From assembly GCA_024762535.1 (NCBI GenBank), contig JANTHG010000006.1, positions 1 to 40,656 on the forward strand: a DNA stretch of 40,656 nucleotides, read 5' to 3'. Every line of letters begins with the position of its first letter. Position 1 is the first letter of the stretch. The position numbers were made by a program, and so were the translations under genes. Below, in pieces: positions 1 through 9,933 of the stretch. The notes under the pieces are model-generated. The model saw only the letters and a program-made list of their open reading frames with translations, had not been told where the DNA came from and ran no database searches. Source of the stretch: Calditrichaceae bacterium. GTDB lineage: Bacteria > Calditrichota > Calditrichia > Calditrichales > Calditrichaceae.

Positions 1-356
1 ATTTGGCCGTAAAACTGGTTGTACCAGTTAGCATTGTAGGCATAGGAGCCATAATCATTAAAGCCGACAAACGAATCATAATAGGGATAGGCTCTGTCTT
101 CCGTTATTTTTTGCAGGCCCATTCCGGCGGAGAAACGAATCATTCCTTTACCGTTACGAATCAGAGCGGGATTCAGCACTGTACCGGCAGACAGGTCCCC
201 ATCCGCAATCCCGCTGCCACCCATTCCCAAAGAGCGCGCGGAACTGAATAGCATAGCATCGCCATACCGCATTTTTGACTGGTTAAAGTCGGCCTGTTGT
301 GCAAACAAGATACCGCTTAGTAAAAAGCTGAGTATCAAATATCTGACTATCTTCAT
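1..356 (-). CDS. PorV-like outer-membrane protein, C-terminus off the window
   Basis: This is the first 118 codons of a minus-strand gene that runs off the left edge. It starts at an ATG at 356-354, preceded by a GAGGAA Shine-Dalgarno that lies right after the stop of the upstream gene (12 bases between them). The N-terminus is a signal peptide (MKIVRYLILSFLLSGILFAQ). The mature part carries ARSLGMGGSGIADGD followed by a LNPALI segment about ten residues on, the hallmark of the PorV/UPF0164 group of outer-membrane barrels, in which GMGGA-type and NPA motifs recur near the N-terminus. PorV-type proteins act with T9SS in Bacteroidota, but a non-T9SS role is equally possible here. It is co-directional with two related envelope genes and likely the distal member of their operon. 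Confidence 0.72.
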   Translation of the reverse strand, partial: MKIVRYLILSFLLSGILFAQQADFNQSKMRYGDAMLFSSARSLGMGGSGIADGDLSAGTVLNPALIRNGKGMIRFSAGMGLQKITEDRAYPYYDSFVGFNDYGSYAYNANWYNQFYGQ

Positions 357-368
357 TCTATTCCTCAG

Positions 369-2906
369 TTAAAAATTATAATTCAGTTCAATAAAATACA
401 TATTGCCACTATTTCTCAACCACATGGCATTGTACCGTTTATCGGGATTGGATTCCACTGTAGCCGCTGTTGGGTTGAACGCCACATTTGAAATCGGCTT
501 TTGGTGCTCAGCCGTGTACTTCATCCGTAAAGATAAATGGTGGTCCAGTCGGGCATACATGGAAAGCCAATAACGAATGGCTCCGCGACGGCTGTCCATT
601 ACCACAAACTGCGTATCTTCAAAATTCCACAAAAATCCCTGGTAATAGGCCAGCATACCGCTAAACTTTAAACTCTTGTTAAAATTATGAATATAGGTTG
701 CCGCCAGCGCGCTGCCATCCAGAACAATGTCGCCGAATACACGCGGACGCGGGTGCACAATCAGTTTGGAGGACGCATAGAGCATATCGAAACTATCGAA
801 ATTGGAGAGGCGCATACGCATACGACCGCGGAATTCAAGATTTTTGTAGTACATATTTTTTGTCAGTGAATTCTGCTCTTCACGGGCCTGCCATTTCTGC
901 CGCAGTTGAATGGTTAAAGGGTACACCGGGCGATAGTCCACAGTGCCCACCAAGCGGTAGTGCTTTGCGGCATCCGATTTACGCATCCAGTTGTCATATT
1001 CGAACCGGCCGGTTAGTTTGCGGCTCATCTGATAAAAGCTGCTCAGATAAAATCCTTCTTCGGCTTGGGATTGCGGGCTGTTTTCGTACAACTGCCCATA
1101 TAAAGCGGACTGCAAATAGTAGTAGTCTTCGTAAATGGTTCCTTTAAACCGGTGGTAATTGGAAAAGGAACGCTGATACGGGTTATCGAATCCCAAATCA
1201 TAATTACGGTACAACGCCAGAATATTAAAAGTAGGAAACTGCCAATAGGCCGAAAGAACAAGTGCACCCGGATTTGAGCTAAAACTACCCTTATCTAACT
1301 GCCCGTATTCCCCTTGCAGCACCATATTCCCGAGCACGGTCTGGAAATCGATTCCGTACACCCGGCGGAAGGATTCCGCTTTGGACCAGAGTGCGCTGTG
1401 CCCGCGGGAAATTTCTCCGCCGTAACTCTGTTTAATTTCCGCATCCGCTGTAACCTGCCTGCGTTCCCAGTTCTCCTGACCGCTATAATCCCGGCTTGCA
1501 ATTTCGTAAGGATTCGGGTCTAAGGGGTGGTCATACAAACTCTCATAATAACTCATGCCCAAATAGGTACCGGGAATAAAATCATACTGCAGATGACCGC
1601 CATACGTCATTTCATTCACCGAATTCAGCCAGCTAAGGCCAAGATTATTGGGGCCGCGAATGGAATCATCCAAAGCATATTCGAAACGCTGGTCCAACAC
1701 AATAAACTGATTAAAGGATTGCAGGCTGTCCGGCCCAAAGGGCGTACGATTCATAATGGCGTCGCGCGCATCGAGCGAGAAAAAACCAATAGCGCTAAAA
1801 TTGTAAAAATCCGCTTCGGCAGCCACACCTCTTAAGGTAAATTCTCTAGTGCGGGAATTGTCACCGGAAATACCGGTAAACCGTTTGCGAAAGCCATAGC
1901 CCGATTTACGAGGTGTGTAAAAATCGGTATTTTCCATAACAACACCCTGGCCAAAGGTTACTTTGTAATTTCCCACAAAGACCTTGTGCAAATTAAAAGC
2001 GCCCCAGTTATAATTCTGAAAGCCCAAATAATATTTAACATCCGGGATACGAATACCGCTTTCATTGAGATAGTGGTTTGGTTCGCTCAGATTCCGGGTG
2101 TAGGACACACCAACTTTTATATGCTCACCGTAAGAAACGCGGGTTTTGTAGTACATATTTGGTAACATGGTGTAACCGCTGCGCACATCACCGGAAATAG
2201 CGGATAATCCGGCCTCGCTGGATTGATCGGCCTGTGCCGCCATAAAAGGCGTATTATTCATCCGCATCAGCACATTGCCGTGCCAGCCGATAGTTTCCGT
2301 ATCCTCATAATCCAGAAAATAACGCGCCGTGCGATAGGCATAGTTAGAAAGCCCGGGGGTACGTCGTAAATCGCGCTGGTCACGAAACCAGTGAATATCG
2401 TTTCGGTGCTTTAAGATAGCTACCGCATCCACAGGCGATACGTTCTGCAAATTTATCAGTTGATCGTACCGGGCTGTATTTACATTCATAGGGTCCAGCG
2501 CTTTTTCAATCCACAAATCCACAAAGGCATCATTCACGCCTTCGCTGGAACTCCAGCGGTCCAGGCGAAAATAAATCTGTTCAATCTTTTCCTGAACCGA
2601 GGTTAGCGGGCTGAAAGGCTCGATGCGAATGAGGGGCTTGAGGATTTCGAATAAATCCTGGTCCACTCCCTGCACCTGGCGCAAATCGTAAATACTTTTG
2701 AAATAGCCCTGATAGAGCACATGGTCGTATAAGCGTTTGGCCAGATCCGGACTCACAGGTAATTCTTCAATTTGCGACAGCGTTGCCGAATTAATATTCA
2801 GCTGATTCTTGGATGTGTAGGGCGTTTCTCCGGCAAAAGCCAGTCCCAGTAAAATCAGCCAAACGACTACTATTTTATATTTCATTTTATCCCTGTTCAT
2901 ACTCAT
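369..2906 (-). CDS. Outer-membrane beta-barrel protein with two ComEA-like helix-hairpin-helix repeats
   Basis: 845 residues. A signal peptide lies near residues 8-26 (from MKYKIVVVWL), so Met8 is an alternative start. Two helix-hairpin-helix repeats follow, at about 36-95 (LNINSATLSQIEELP...) and 140-198 (MNVNTARYDQLINLQ...). Both open with the ComEA-like pattern of Asn-rich turn plus helix. In both, the first hairpin that normally reads GIG reads VSP, so DNA-backbone binding may be weakened. The remaining roughly 600 residues alternate aromatic and polar residues and end in MYFIELNYNF, as expected for an outer-membrane barrel with a terminal aromatic. The start overlaps the stop of the PorV-like gene by 4 bases (ATGA), so the two are translationally coupled. 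Function is unknown; DNA capture at the surface or a scaffold for secretion are both possible. Confidence 0.7.
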   Translation of the reverse strand: MSMNRDKMKYKIVVVWLILLGLAFAGETPYTSKNQLNINSATLSQIEELPVSPDLAKRLYDHVLYQGYFKSIYDLRQVQGVDQDLFEILKPLIRIEPFSPLTSVQEKIEQIYFRLDRWSSSEGVNDAFVDLWIEKALDPMNVNTARYDQLINLQNVSPVDAVAILKHRNDIHWFRDQRDLRRTPGLSNYAYRTARYFLDYEDTETIGWHGNVLMRMNNTPFMAAQADQSSEAGLSAISGDVRSGYTMLPNMYYKTRVSYGEHIKVGVSYTRNLSEPNHYLNESGIRIPDVKYYLGFQNYNWGAFNLHKVFVGNYKVTFGQGVVMENTDFYTPRKSGYGFRKRFTGISGDNSRTREFTLRGVAAEADFYNFSAIGFFSLDARDAIMNRTPFGPDSLQSFNQFIVLDQRFEYALDDSIRGPNNLGLSWLNSVNEMTYGGHLQYDFIPGTYLGMSYYESLYDHPLDPNPYEIASRDYSGQENWERRQVTADAEIKQSYGGEISRGHSALWSKAESFRRVYGIDFQTVLGNMVLQGEYGQLDKGSFSSNPGALVLSAYWQFPTFNILALYRNYDLGFDNPYQRSFSNYHRFKGTIYEDYYYLQSALYGQLYENSPQSQAEEGFYLSSFYQMSRKLTGRFEYDNWMRKSDAAKHYRLVGTVDYRPVYPLTIQLRQKWQAREEQNSLTKNMYYKNLEFRGRMRMRLSNFDSFDMLYASSKLIVHPRPRVFGDIVLDGSALAATYIHNFNKSLKFSGMLAYYQGFLWNFEDTQFVVMDSRRGAIRYWLSMYARLDHHLSLRMKYTAEHQKPISNVAFNPTAATVESNPDKRYNAMWLRNSGNMYFIELNYNF

Positions 2907-3775
2907 AAACTAAATTCATAGCTTAAACCGAATTTATGGGTTTCTGGCAATACCGGATGATTATTAAAAGAATAATCCAGGTGAATGCCTTTGTACATAA
3001 TACCCAGCCCGGCGGAGATCCGGTTGGGATCGGTGCTTGCTCCCAGACGTACAGCCAGCCAGCGCAACGGCAGATATTCCACGCCTCCGCGAATCTGCAT
3101 ATCAAATCCAAGGGTTTTATCAAAAGAAATAGATGTGATTAAATTGCTAACCGGGCGGTAGGCCGCTCCCAACACCACTCGCTGGGGTAAATCGTGACTG
3201 ACCTCGGAACCCAAATTCGGCGCATTAATATTGTACACATATACGCCCACATAGGTTCGTTCATACAGTGAGGCCTGCATACCAACATCTACCCCCAAAG
3301 TTCCTGCCGATCCTAAATTCAGCCCGTTTACAGACTGGCCGAGATTCCAGTAGTAGTATTTTAAATTATAGCCAAAAGATAAACTGGAATGCATATCATT
3401 CAGTAAATAAAATCCGTGTGAAAAGGTAGCGGTCATTTCCGAAGAAAGGGATTCGCCCTGATAAGTCACACCGTAATTCTCAAATGCAACACTCATGGTT
3501 CCAAAGCGATCCGAAATAGGCAGACTCGCCCCAAAAAACATATTCGATAAAAAAGTCTGATTAAAGGGACGCTGCATAGCGCTGGCAATGCCGTAGCTAT
3601 GCACCTGAGCCAATCCTGCCGGATTGTAATACGCAGCCCAGACATCGTTGGAAACGGCTACAAACGCGTCACTCATGGCCGTTGCACGGGCCGAAGGGTA
3701 ACGCGCGTCAAACACGCCCGCCTGTGATCCGGCTGCCAATAAAAGGGTTATGATGAGAAATCTTTTAACAATCAT
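2903..3775 (-). CDS. PorV/PorQ-like outer-membrane protein
   Basis: 290 residues with a signal peptide (MIVKRFLIITLLLAAGSQAG). The mature N-terminus has ARATAMSDAFVAVSNDVWAA followed by YYNPAGLA, the signature of the PorV/PorQ (UPF0164) barrel family, and it ends in GLSYEFSL with a terminal aromatic pattern. In Bacteroidota such proteins take part in type IX secretion; several neighbours carry T9SS-type sorting domains, which fits. It sits 21 bases downstream of the LTD/OB-fold gene and overlaps the helix-hairpin-helix barrel gene by 4 bases, so the three look co-transcribed. A porin-like role independent of secretion cannot be excluded. Confidence 0.72.
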   Translation of the reverse strand: MIVKRFLIITLLLAAGSQAGVFDARYPSARATAMSDAFVAVSNDVWAAYYNPAGLAQVHSYGIASAMQRPFNQTFLSNMFFGASLPISDRFGTMSVAFENYGVTYQGESLSSEMTATFSHGFYLLNDMHSSLSFGYNLKYYYWNLGQSVNGLNLGSAGTLGVDVGMQASLYERTYVGVYVYNINAPNLGSEVSHDLPQRVVLGAAYRPVSNLITSISFDKTLGFDMQIRGGVEYLPLRWLAVRLGASTDPNRISAGLGIMYKGIHLDYSFNNHPVLPETHKFGLSYEFSL

Positions 3776-3796
3776 CCTGATTTCCTTAAGTAAGAT

Positions 3797-5842
3797 TTAT
3801 TTTAAAACCGTTCCGATAACAATGGGCGCTATTTTAAGGGTACGTTTGCCCGTATCTTTGTCAATAATTTCGAGATGGCAGATATAGGTACCGAGAGGCA
3901 CATATTCATTTAATTCGTCTCTACCGTTCCAGGTAAAATCCAGCGGTAAGGGCAGACCATTGCCATCTTTAAGGGTCGTAACCAAACGCCCGCCCATATC
4001 GAAGATGCGTAAGGTTATGTGTGTATTCTGAGCACCTGCGCTAATTTGAATGTTTATGGATTCGCCTCGGTCCGGGACAAAGGGATGTGGCTCCACTTTT
4101 AAATAAGCAGGTGTGCCGTCATATTCCGGAGTACCAATATCACTTTGATAACCCACAAGAAGTTGCCCTGTTCCACGGTAACCACTAATGACTCCATAAG
4201 CGCTGATAAAATCTTTTTTTGCCAAACCGGAAAGATCCAATCCCGCCGTATCCCAAATACGTATCGCCGCTTCGCCGGTTCCATCATCCAGATAGACGGT
4301 GGTTCCGCCTCCGGCATAACTGATATTTGTAATAAAACCGATAACACGAACAAACGAGCCATCATATGTTAAAGAAGAAGCTTCTGCTGTTTTAATGGTT
4401 CGAACACCCGGAACGGTTTGTCCGGTATCTAAAAGAGTAGCTGTATAGTTGGTAATTTCTATTTTCCCCTGGTACTCATCAATGTTCCCTTTTAACAAAA
4501 GCTGATTACCACGCACAACCAGGGGATCCAGCCCACTTGGATAATAAATATTCAGCCCATAACCGGAAGCATCCTGAATATAAGCGTCCGTAAAACCGGT
4601 ACGCAGTATACCGGCACCAATAGTTACCACACCCTGTATAGTAACTTCCGTACCGACCGGTTGTTTACGCGCTTCTTCAATGCTCATGGTTTCGTACACA
4701 GAAAATGAGGGCGATTCGGGAATGGGCGTCAGTACGCCTTCGCTTACTGCCGTGCGGATTCCAATCACATAGGTTCCCTTAGTAGAGGGCATGGTGATTC
4801 CGGAAAGAGAAACCGTTCCCGTTTTCGTATCCGTTAAATCGGTTTGTTCCAGTAGAATAGAATTACCATCCACTGAAATGGTTGCATTCTGCAATCCATC
4901 TCCGCTCAGGGTAACATCACCTGAAGATTGCGACCAACTTACTTCTTCGGGTAGTGTAATTTGTACGGAAGCAAGGGTAAAGCCGGCGCTGCCTGTGAGT
5001 TCAAGGGATAGATCGGCTGTTACCCCATTCTGAAACGATTTGGAACTGAGCTGAACCGTACCTGTACCATCGCCCGGATTTTCGCTGTACACGCCGGGTG
5101 TGGGCGCGCCCGAAATAAAACTTTGCGTCCAGTCTTCGCTCGCTTCATTATGGCCGGTAATGCCGTTACCACCCGTTTGTATCTCAGCAGTTTCAGCCAG
5201 GCCGTCCCGTTGTAGACTTTGCCCGTCCGATGGCGTTGTGGTTGCCTTTTGCTGATTTACAGCAACATCCGCCAAATAGCTGCTGTTATCCGAATTGGCA
5301 TCCGGTCCGTCTATACTGACACCGGTTTTGTCCATCCAGTACGACTTAAAAATAACCACGCCCCAGGGCAGATAATCCACATCCTGCACCAAATCGGACT
5401 GGCCATCCCACTTAAACAAAACGACCATACCATGGGCATTTTCCAGGCTGGGATTGCTGCCCACCTGAACGGCTATCATATCCGTTGTGCCGGCATCGCT
5501 GCTGTTAATTTCCAGATCGGCTGCCTGGCCAAAGCCCGCCCTAAACTCCGAACCACGCAAAGCAACGGCCAGGGCCTGGCCGGCAGCTATTTGCATGGAT
5601 GGAAAACGGCTTAAAAAATGAATGGTATTTTGTGAATAAACTGCGTTAACCAGCTCGTAGTACGAATTGTAATTAGCGAGATAGTAATCGCTTAAATCCA
5701 CGCTCTGGCGAGTAGGATTGTAAATTTCCACAAAAGCCTTGCCCGCATCCGCATCCGGTGGAGCCAGAACTTCCGTAATCAGCAGATGATCCTGTGCCAT
5801 TAGCATGAGGGGTAAAAAAAGAAGAACAAACGCATGTTTCAT
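3797..5842 (-). CDS. Secreted lamin-tail-domain / OB-fold protein with FlgD-like C-terminus
   Basis: 681 residues. A signal peptide (MKHAFVLLFLPLMLMAQ) is followed by a lamin-tail domain at about 18-155 (LLITEVLAPPDADAG, FVEIYNPTRQSVDLSDYYL) and its usual Gly/Asn-rich tail (TGGNGITGHNEASEDW). An Ig-like region lies at about 265-385. An OB-fold/DUF5689-like segment lies at about 390-575 (VTIQGVVTIGAG, YIQDASGYGLNIYY, RVIGFITNISYAGGGTTVYL). The C-terminal Ig-like domain at about 585-681 resembles FlgD/T9SS type A (LRIFDMGGRLV, FTWNGRDELNEYVPLGTY), but the usual YPNPFNP entry reads EPHPFVPDRG. LTD and OB-fold modules are common in extracellular nucleases, yet no nuclease motif is visible, so a binding role is more likely. 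SD CAGGAGCGC precedes the ATG. Confidence 0.72.
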   Translation of the reverse strand: MKHAFVLLFLPLMLMAQDHLLITEVLAPPDADAGKAFVEIYNPTRQSVDLSDYYLANYNSYYELVNAVYSQNTIHFLSRFPSMQIAAGQALAVALRGSEFRAGFGQAADLEINSSDAGTTDMIAVQVGSNPSLENAHGMVVLFKWDGQSDLVQDVDYLPWGVVIFKSYWMDKTGVSIDGPDANSDNSSYLADVAVNQQKATTTPSDGQSLQRDGLAETAEIQTGGNGITGHNEASEDWTQSFISGAPTPGVYSENPGDGTGTVQLSSKSFQNGVTADLSLELTGSAGFTLASVQITLPEEVSWSQSSGDVTLSGDGLQNATISVDGNSILLEQTDLTDTKTGTVSLSGITMPSTKGTYVIGIRTAVSEGVLTPIPESPSFSVYETMSIEEARKQPVGTEVTIQGVVTIGAGILRTGFTDAYIQDASGYGLNIYYPSGLDPLVVRGNQLLLKGNIDEYQGKIEITNYTATLLDTGQTVPGVRTIKTAEASSLTYDGSFVRVIGFITNISYAGGGTTVYLDDGTGEAAIRIWDTAGLDLSGLAKKDFISAYGVISGYRGTGQLLVGYQSDIGTPEYDGTPAYLKVEPHPFVPDRGESINIQISAGAQNTHITLRIFDMGGRLVTTLKDGNGLPLPLDFTWNGRDELNEYVPLGTYICHLEIIDKDTGKRTLKIAPIVIGTVLK

Positions 5843-5873
5843 AAAAAGCGCTCCTGAACGTTTACGCTGTAAT

Positions 5874-5907
5874 AAAAGCAGGAGAACCTTGCGGCTCTCC
5901 TGCTTTT
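5874..5907 (-). terminator. Rho-independent terminator after the 640-aa secreted protein
   Basis: A perfect 12-bp stem (AAAAGCAGGAGA at 5874-5885 with TCTCCTGCTTTT at 5896-5907) encloses a 10-base loop. On the minus strand the stem ends in TTTTATT. It lies 10 bases past the stop at 5918 and separates that gene from the LTD/OB-fold gene. Confidence 0.85.
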
Positions 5908-5917
5908 AAATAACTAT

Positions 5918-7840
5918 TTATTTTAACAATAATAATTTAACCGATTGGGTATGAGCAGCTATTTTGAGGATAGCGTAATAAATACCAGTGGAAACGGACT
6001 GATTCTGTTCATTTAACCCATTCCAGGTAACCACATTGGATCCGGCCTGCGCCTGTGTAGATAAAACTTTTACTTTTTGACCCAAATTATTGAATACAGC
6101 TAATTCAAACCCGGCATCCCCCGCCAGTTTTGCCGGTACATCAAAACGGATGGTTGTAGAAGGATTAAAGGGATTGGGGTAGGCCTGGTATAATTTGAGG
6201 GTAACCGGCATATGGGATGCATCATCATCAATGGCCGTTGCATCTTCAAAATCTGCCATGGAACGCGGAATAAGCTGGTACCCATCGGTATAGGGTGATG
6301 AATAATCATACTGACTGAAAATACCAGTGATATTTTGCGGCCAGGTAGGTTCACTGTTGTCATCAATATCCGTATCTTTATCCACACGCAGGGTTACGGT
6401 GTGAGCTCCCGCATCATCTGTAATGGTAATATTGGCGTCCTTACCCGCTTCGGGCCAGGTGCTGCCGTCGGATACCGTATCGGCTCCTGTCACTTTGACC
6501 AGCAGACCTTCAAAGCTCTCGGCACCGCTGAGCAGAGTGGTCAGATCCGTGGCAAAAGCTTCCGGCATGGTAGCCGCGCCATTATCCACAACATCCGTAA
6601 ATACATTTTCCGGCTGCAGCTGGGCCAGGCCGTTGTATTGGCTAACCATTCCGGTTATGGTGTAGCTATTTCCCTGGGTTATGGTTGTTATTTCACCGCT
6701 TTTATGAACCGCAATGGCGCCATAATTTTCATCCTGAATATAGATAGAAAGGCTGCTTGTACTGAACACATCACTGCCCACAGTAGCTACGCCGGTTGTA
6801 CGGGCATAATAGCCTTCGTAAGCAAGGGTTTGATTGGCGGCCGATTGTTTAAGCGAAGCAATCGGTGTGGTGCCGGCAAAAAATCCGACTTTATCTGTGG
6901 AAACTACTGCGCCGCTATCATCGGTAACAGTACTCCAAAAAACGACCCGGTCCCCGTCATTATAAGCGCTGGCGGGAATAGTTGCCACATATAACGAATC
7001 CATTCCCAAATCGGTCATTGCCAGAGTGGTGACTGCGCCATCATTCACGGAATAATTGAATTCCACACTCGCCACAGCGCTTTCGTCATAAGCCCGCACC
7101 GTATCCGTAACATCTTCCGTGGCCGCAGGCACTAATGTTGAGCGTCCTACATCTGCAATTTGCGGATCGATATTGGCGCTTCCGCCCACAGCGATTTGAA
7201 TATTATCAAAATAGACGGCTTCAAAAGAGCCATTGGATTGTAAACCAATTTTTAAAGTTAACTTTTGATGCCCGGCAAACAAACCGTTAGCTGTCATCCA
7301 GGCCCCTTCAATACCTAAATTGTCAATATCTTCCGGTTGGGTATTTACTATATCTTTTTCTTCCGTCCCGTCTAAAACCACCCAGATACGTAAAAAATCC
7401 ATGGGATCTGTTTCCCAGGAATCATCATTGACAAAATAATCAAGCGAAACCTGCACCGAGGGATAGGCACTGACATCCACAGAATCGAAGGTAACAACCA
7501 TATAGCCATCCACATCGGAAAGCTGAAAACCCTGACTACCATCTGTAAAAGCACCTACAGCTCCCGTATAATTGGATACACCTACATAATCACCATCGGT
7601 TAAACCGGTGCCGTTTTCCGTGTTGTAATAATAGGATGAAAAACCCATTTCCCCACCAGTGGATACAAAATTCACATCCGGTTCGCCGGGATTATTTATT
7701 AAAGCATGATCCGTAGCCGCATCACCGGTATCGGTATATTTGGTGCCGGTTGCCGTTGCTTCTTCGAAACTGGTATAGGCTATGGTTTGAGCAAAAAGGA
7801 TCTGAGCTGCAAAAATTAAAAGAATAAACAATGTACGCAT
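5918..7840 (-). CDS. Secreted multidomain OB-fold protein with T9SS type A sorting domain
   Basis: 640 residues. A signal peptide (MRTLFILLIFAAQILFA) precedes a jelly-roll-like segment (about 20-215; SFEEATATGTKY, VYFDNIQIAVGG) of the kind that begins many T9SS-exported proteins. An Ig-like domain with acidic Ca-binding-like strands lies at about 225-315, and a DUF5689/OB-fold-like segment at about 330-520 (YYARTTGVATVGSDVF, SLSIYIQDENYGAIAV, GMVSQYNGLAQLQPENV). The C-terminal sorting domain (about 545-640) has YPNPFNPSTTIRF, VFNNLGQKVKVL, TGIYYAILK and ends in SVKLLLLK. It shares the OB-fold theme with the next gene downstream, from which a terminator separates it. A strong SD (CAGGAGGCGTT) sets the start. 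No enzymatic motif is visible; surface binding of nucleic acid or polysaccharide is inference. Confidence 0.75.
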   Translation of the reverse strand: MRTLFILLIFAAQILFAQTIAYTSFEEATATGTKYTDTGDAATDHALINNPGEPDVNFVSTGGEMGFSSYYYNTENGTGLTDGDYVGVSNYTGAVGAFTDGSQGFQLSDVDGYMVVTFDSVDVSAYPSVQVSLDYFVNDDSWETDPMDFLRIWVVLDGTEEKDIVNTQPEDIDNLGIEGAWMTANGLFAGHQKLTLKIGLQSNGSFEAVYFDNIQIAVGGSANIDPQIADVGRSTLVPAATEDVTDTVRAYDESAVASVEFNYSVNDGAVTTLAMTDLGMDSLYVATIPASAYNDGDRVVFWSTVTDDSGAVVSTDKVGFFAGTTPIASLKQSAANQTLAYEGYYARTTGVATVGSDVFSTSSLSIYIQDENYGAIAVHKSGEITTITQGNSYTITGMVSQYNGLAQLQPENVFTDVVDNGAATMPEAFATDLTTLLSGAESFEGLLVKVTGADTVSDGSTWPEAGKDANITITDDAGAHTVTLRVDKDTDIDDNSEPTWPQNITGIFSQYDYSSPYTDGYQLIPRSMADFEDATAIDDDASHMPVTLKLYQAYPNPFNPSTTIRFDVPAKLAGDAGFELAVFNNLGQKVKVLSTQAQAGSNVVTWNGLNEQNQSVSTGIYYAILKIAAHTQSVKLLLLK

Positions 7841-7932
7841 AACGCCTCCTGTTGAAAAATTTGGACAGGTAATTTACGATAAATTGCAGGAAATAAAAAA
7901 TAAAAAATGGTTAGATTCGTATTAAACACCAA

Positions 7933-7952
7933 GGGCCGAATATTTTCGGCCC
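7933..7952 (-). terminator. Probable terminator of htpG
   Basis: Perfect 8-bp stem GGGCCGAA/TTCGGCCC with a TATT loop, 26 bases beyond the htpG stop. The downstream T-tract on the minus strand is weak (TTGGTGTTTAAT), so efficiency is uncertain. Confidence 0.6.
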
Positions 7953-7978
7953 CTGATAAATTTAAACCCGGTAGATCA

Positions 7979-9883
7979 TTATTGCTGAGCGGGATGCCAC
8001 TGGCTGCTTTTAAGCAAAATGTCCTGAATACGGTTTACTAATTTATGCGGATCCGTTAAATACCCTTCCAACAACAAAGCGCTTTCGTACAACTGTTCCA
8101 CCGCTTCGGTAATAAAAGGATCTTTGGGATCATTCTTGTAAATTTTAAGCATATTGCGCACCAACGCATGGTCCTTGTTCACCTCAAATACTTTTTTGGG
8201 CACTGAGGTATCTTTGTTCATGATGTGCAAAATTTTCTGCATTTGCGACGTCATATCCCCATCGGGACTCACCAGGCAGGAAGCGCTGTCGTGCAGGCGT
8301 TTGGATTCACGCACTTCGGTAACACGGTCACCCAGAATATCCTGAATTTTTTTCAGTAATTTTTTAAATACTTTTTCTTCGCCGTCACTTAAGGCCTCGG
8401 CTTTACTTTCTGTTTCTTCGGAATCTTCAAACTTCTCCAGTTTAGATAAGTCCGCTTGTTCCACAGCGGTTAAGGTGTAATCCGATTTGTATTTCACCAC
8501 ACCAGTCATGGCAAACTCATCTACCGGATCATAAAGATAGAGCACTTCAAGACCTTTGCGTTTAAAAATTTCGAGATGGGGATCGCTTTGCAGCGCTTCC
8601 CGGCTGGCGCCGGTTATGTAGTAAATTTCTTTTTGATCTTCTTTGGCCCGTTCCACATATTCGGCGAGAGACGTGAGTTGCCCTTCTTCTTCCAAAGCGG
8701 AAGAATCAAAACGCAGCAAGTCGGCGAATTTTTCCATATTGGCGTAATCCGAATAGCCGAGTTTGAATATTTTACCATGTATTTTCCAGAATTCCGCATA
8801 CGCTTCCGGATCATCTTTGGCCTTCTTGGTTAAAAAGGACAAAACCTGTTTCACTAAGGTTTGTGAAATTTTCATCACTACCCGGTTTTCCTGGAGCGTC
8901 TCACGAGAGATGTTCAGAGGAATATCCGGCGAATCTACCATGCCTTTGATAAATCCGAGGTATTCCGGCAGAAGCTCAGAATTTTTATGCTGAATAAGAA
9001 CGCCTTTCACATACAGGTCCAAACCGATGTCTTCTTTGGAAATACCAAACATATCAAAGGTTTGCTTGGGGATAAACATCAGGCTGTTAAACTGCACCGG
9101 CGCATCAATGGAAACATGAATCGTATCCATGGGCGGTTCGCTGTCGTAGGTTAAATATTTGTAGAATTCATCGTACTGTTCTTTTTTGATGGATGATTTC
9201 GGTTCGCGCCATAAGGCGGTTACGGTGTTGACTTTTTCACCATCCACCATGATGGGGAAAGAAATAAAATTGGAATGCTTTTTAATTGTAGATTCTACCC
9301 GATATTTTTCCAGAAACTCTTCGGCATCTTCTTTTAAATGAATTTCGATGGAGGTTCCGCGCTGTACGGGTTCATCCAGCTCTTCCAGTTTAAAACTTCC
9401 CATACCGCTGGATGTCCAGCGAATCGGTTTGGCATCCGGTTGAAAGGAACGGCTAGTGATATTTACCTCAGAGGCTACCATGAATACGGAATAGAAGCCC
9501 ACGCCAAATTTCCCAATGATGTTGGACACATCTTTATCTTTAGCTTCTTCCGACAGCTTTTGCAGGAAATCAGCGGAACCCGACTTAGCTATTGTTCCGA
9601 TATTTTTCACAATTTCCTCACCGGTCATACCAATACCCGTGTCATGAATAGTAAGCATTTTTTTATCTTTATCGAGCGTTATCTTTATTTCCAAAGGCAG
9701 GTTTTTATCCGCCACCTCCGTGCCACGGGTCATTTCGAAACGCAGTTTATCCAATGCGTCCGATGCGTTGGATACCAACTCGCGAATAAATATTTCCCGG
9801 TTGGTGTACAGGGAATGTACCAGAATATCCAATAGCTGATTAATTTCTGCTTTAAATTTGTAGGACTTTGCTTTCCCAGCCAT
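7979..9883 (-). CDS. htpG: Molecular chaperone HtpG (bacterial Hsp90)
   Basis: 634 residues, close to the usual length of about 620-640. HtpG is a cytosolic ATP-dependent homodimeric chaperone. The N-terminal GHKL ATPase domain shows [17 protein letters not shown] (the Asp-binding helix), [10 protein letters not shown] and [14 protein letters not shown]. The middle domain has [16 protein letters not shown] and, around residues 325-345, [14 protein letters not shown] with the catalytic-loop Arg. The C-terminal dimerisation domain ends in [12 protein letters not shown] without the eukaryotic EEVD tail. The start is set by SD AAGGAGG, 8 bases before the ATG. It stands alone between a hairpin upstream and a terminator downstream, so it is probably monocistronic. 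No CIRCE-like inverted repeat is evident in the 128-base upstream gap. Confidence 0.97.
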
Positions 9884-9933
9884 TGCAAGGTTCCTCCTTG
9901 TTAAATATAAGTTTTATAACATTTTCATTTTAT

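Noticed and set aside
6335-6994. Plus-strand open frame of 219 codons
   Set aside because: It lies wholly opposite the T9SS-sorted gene at 5918-7840, and its translation shows no domain or signal. It is a shadow of that gene.
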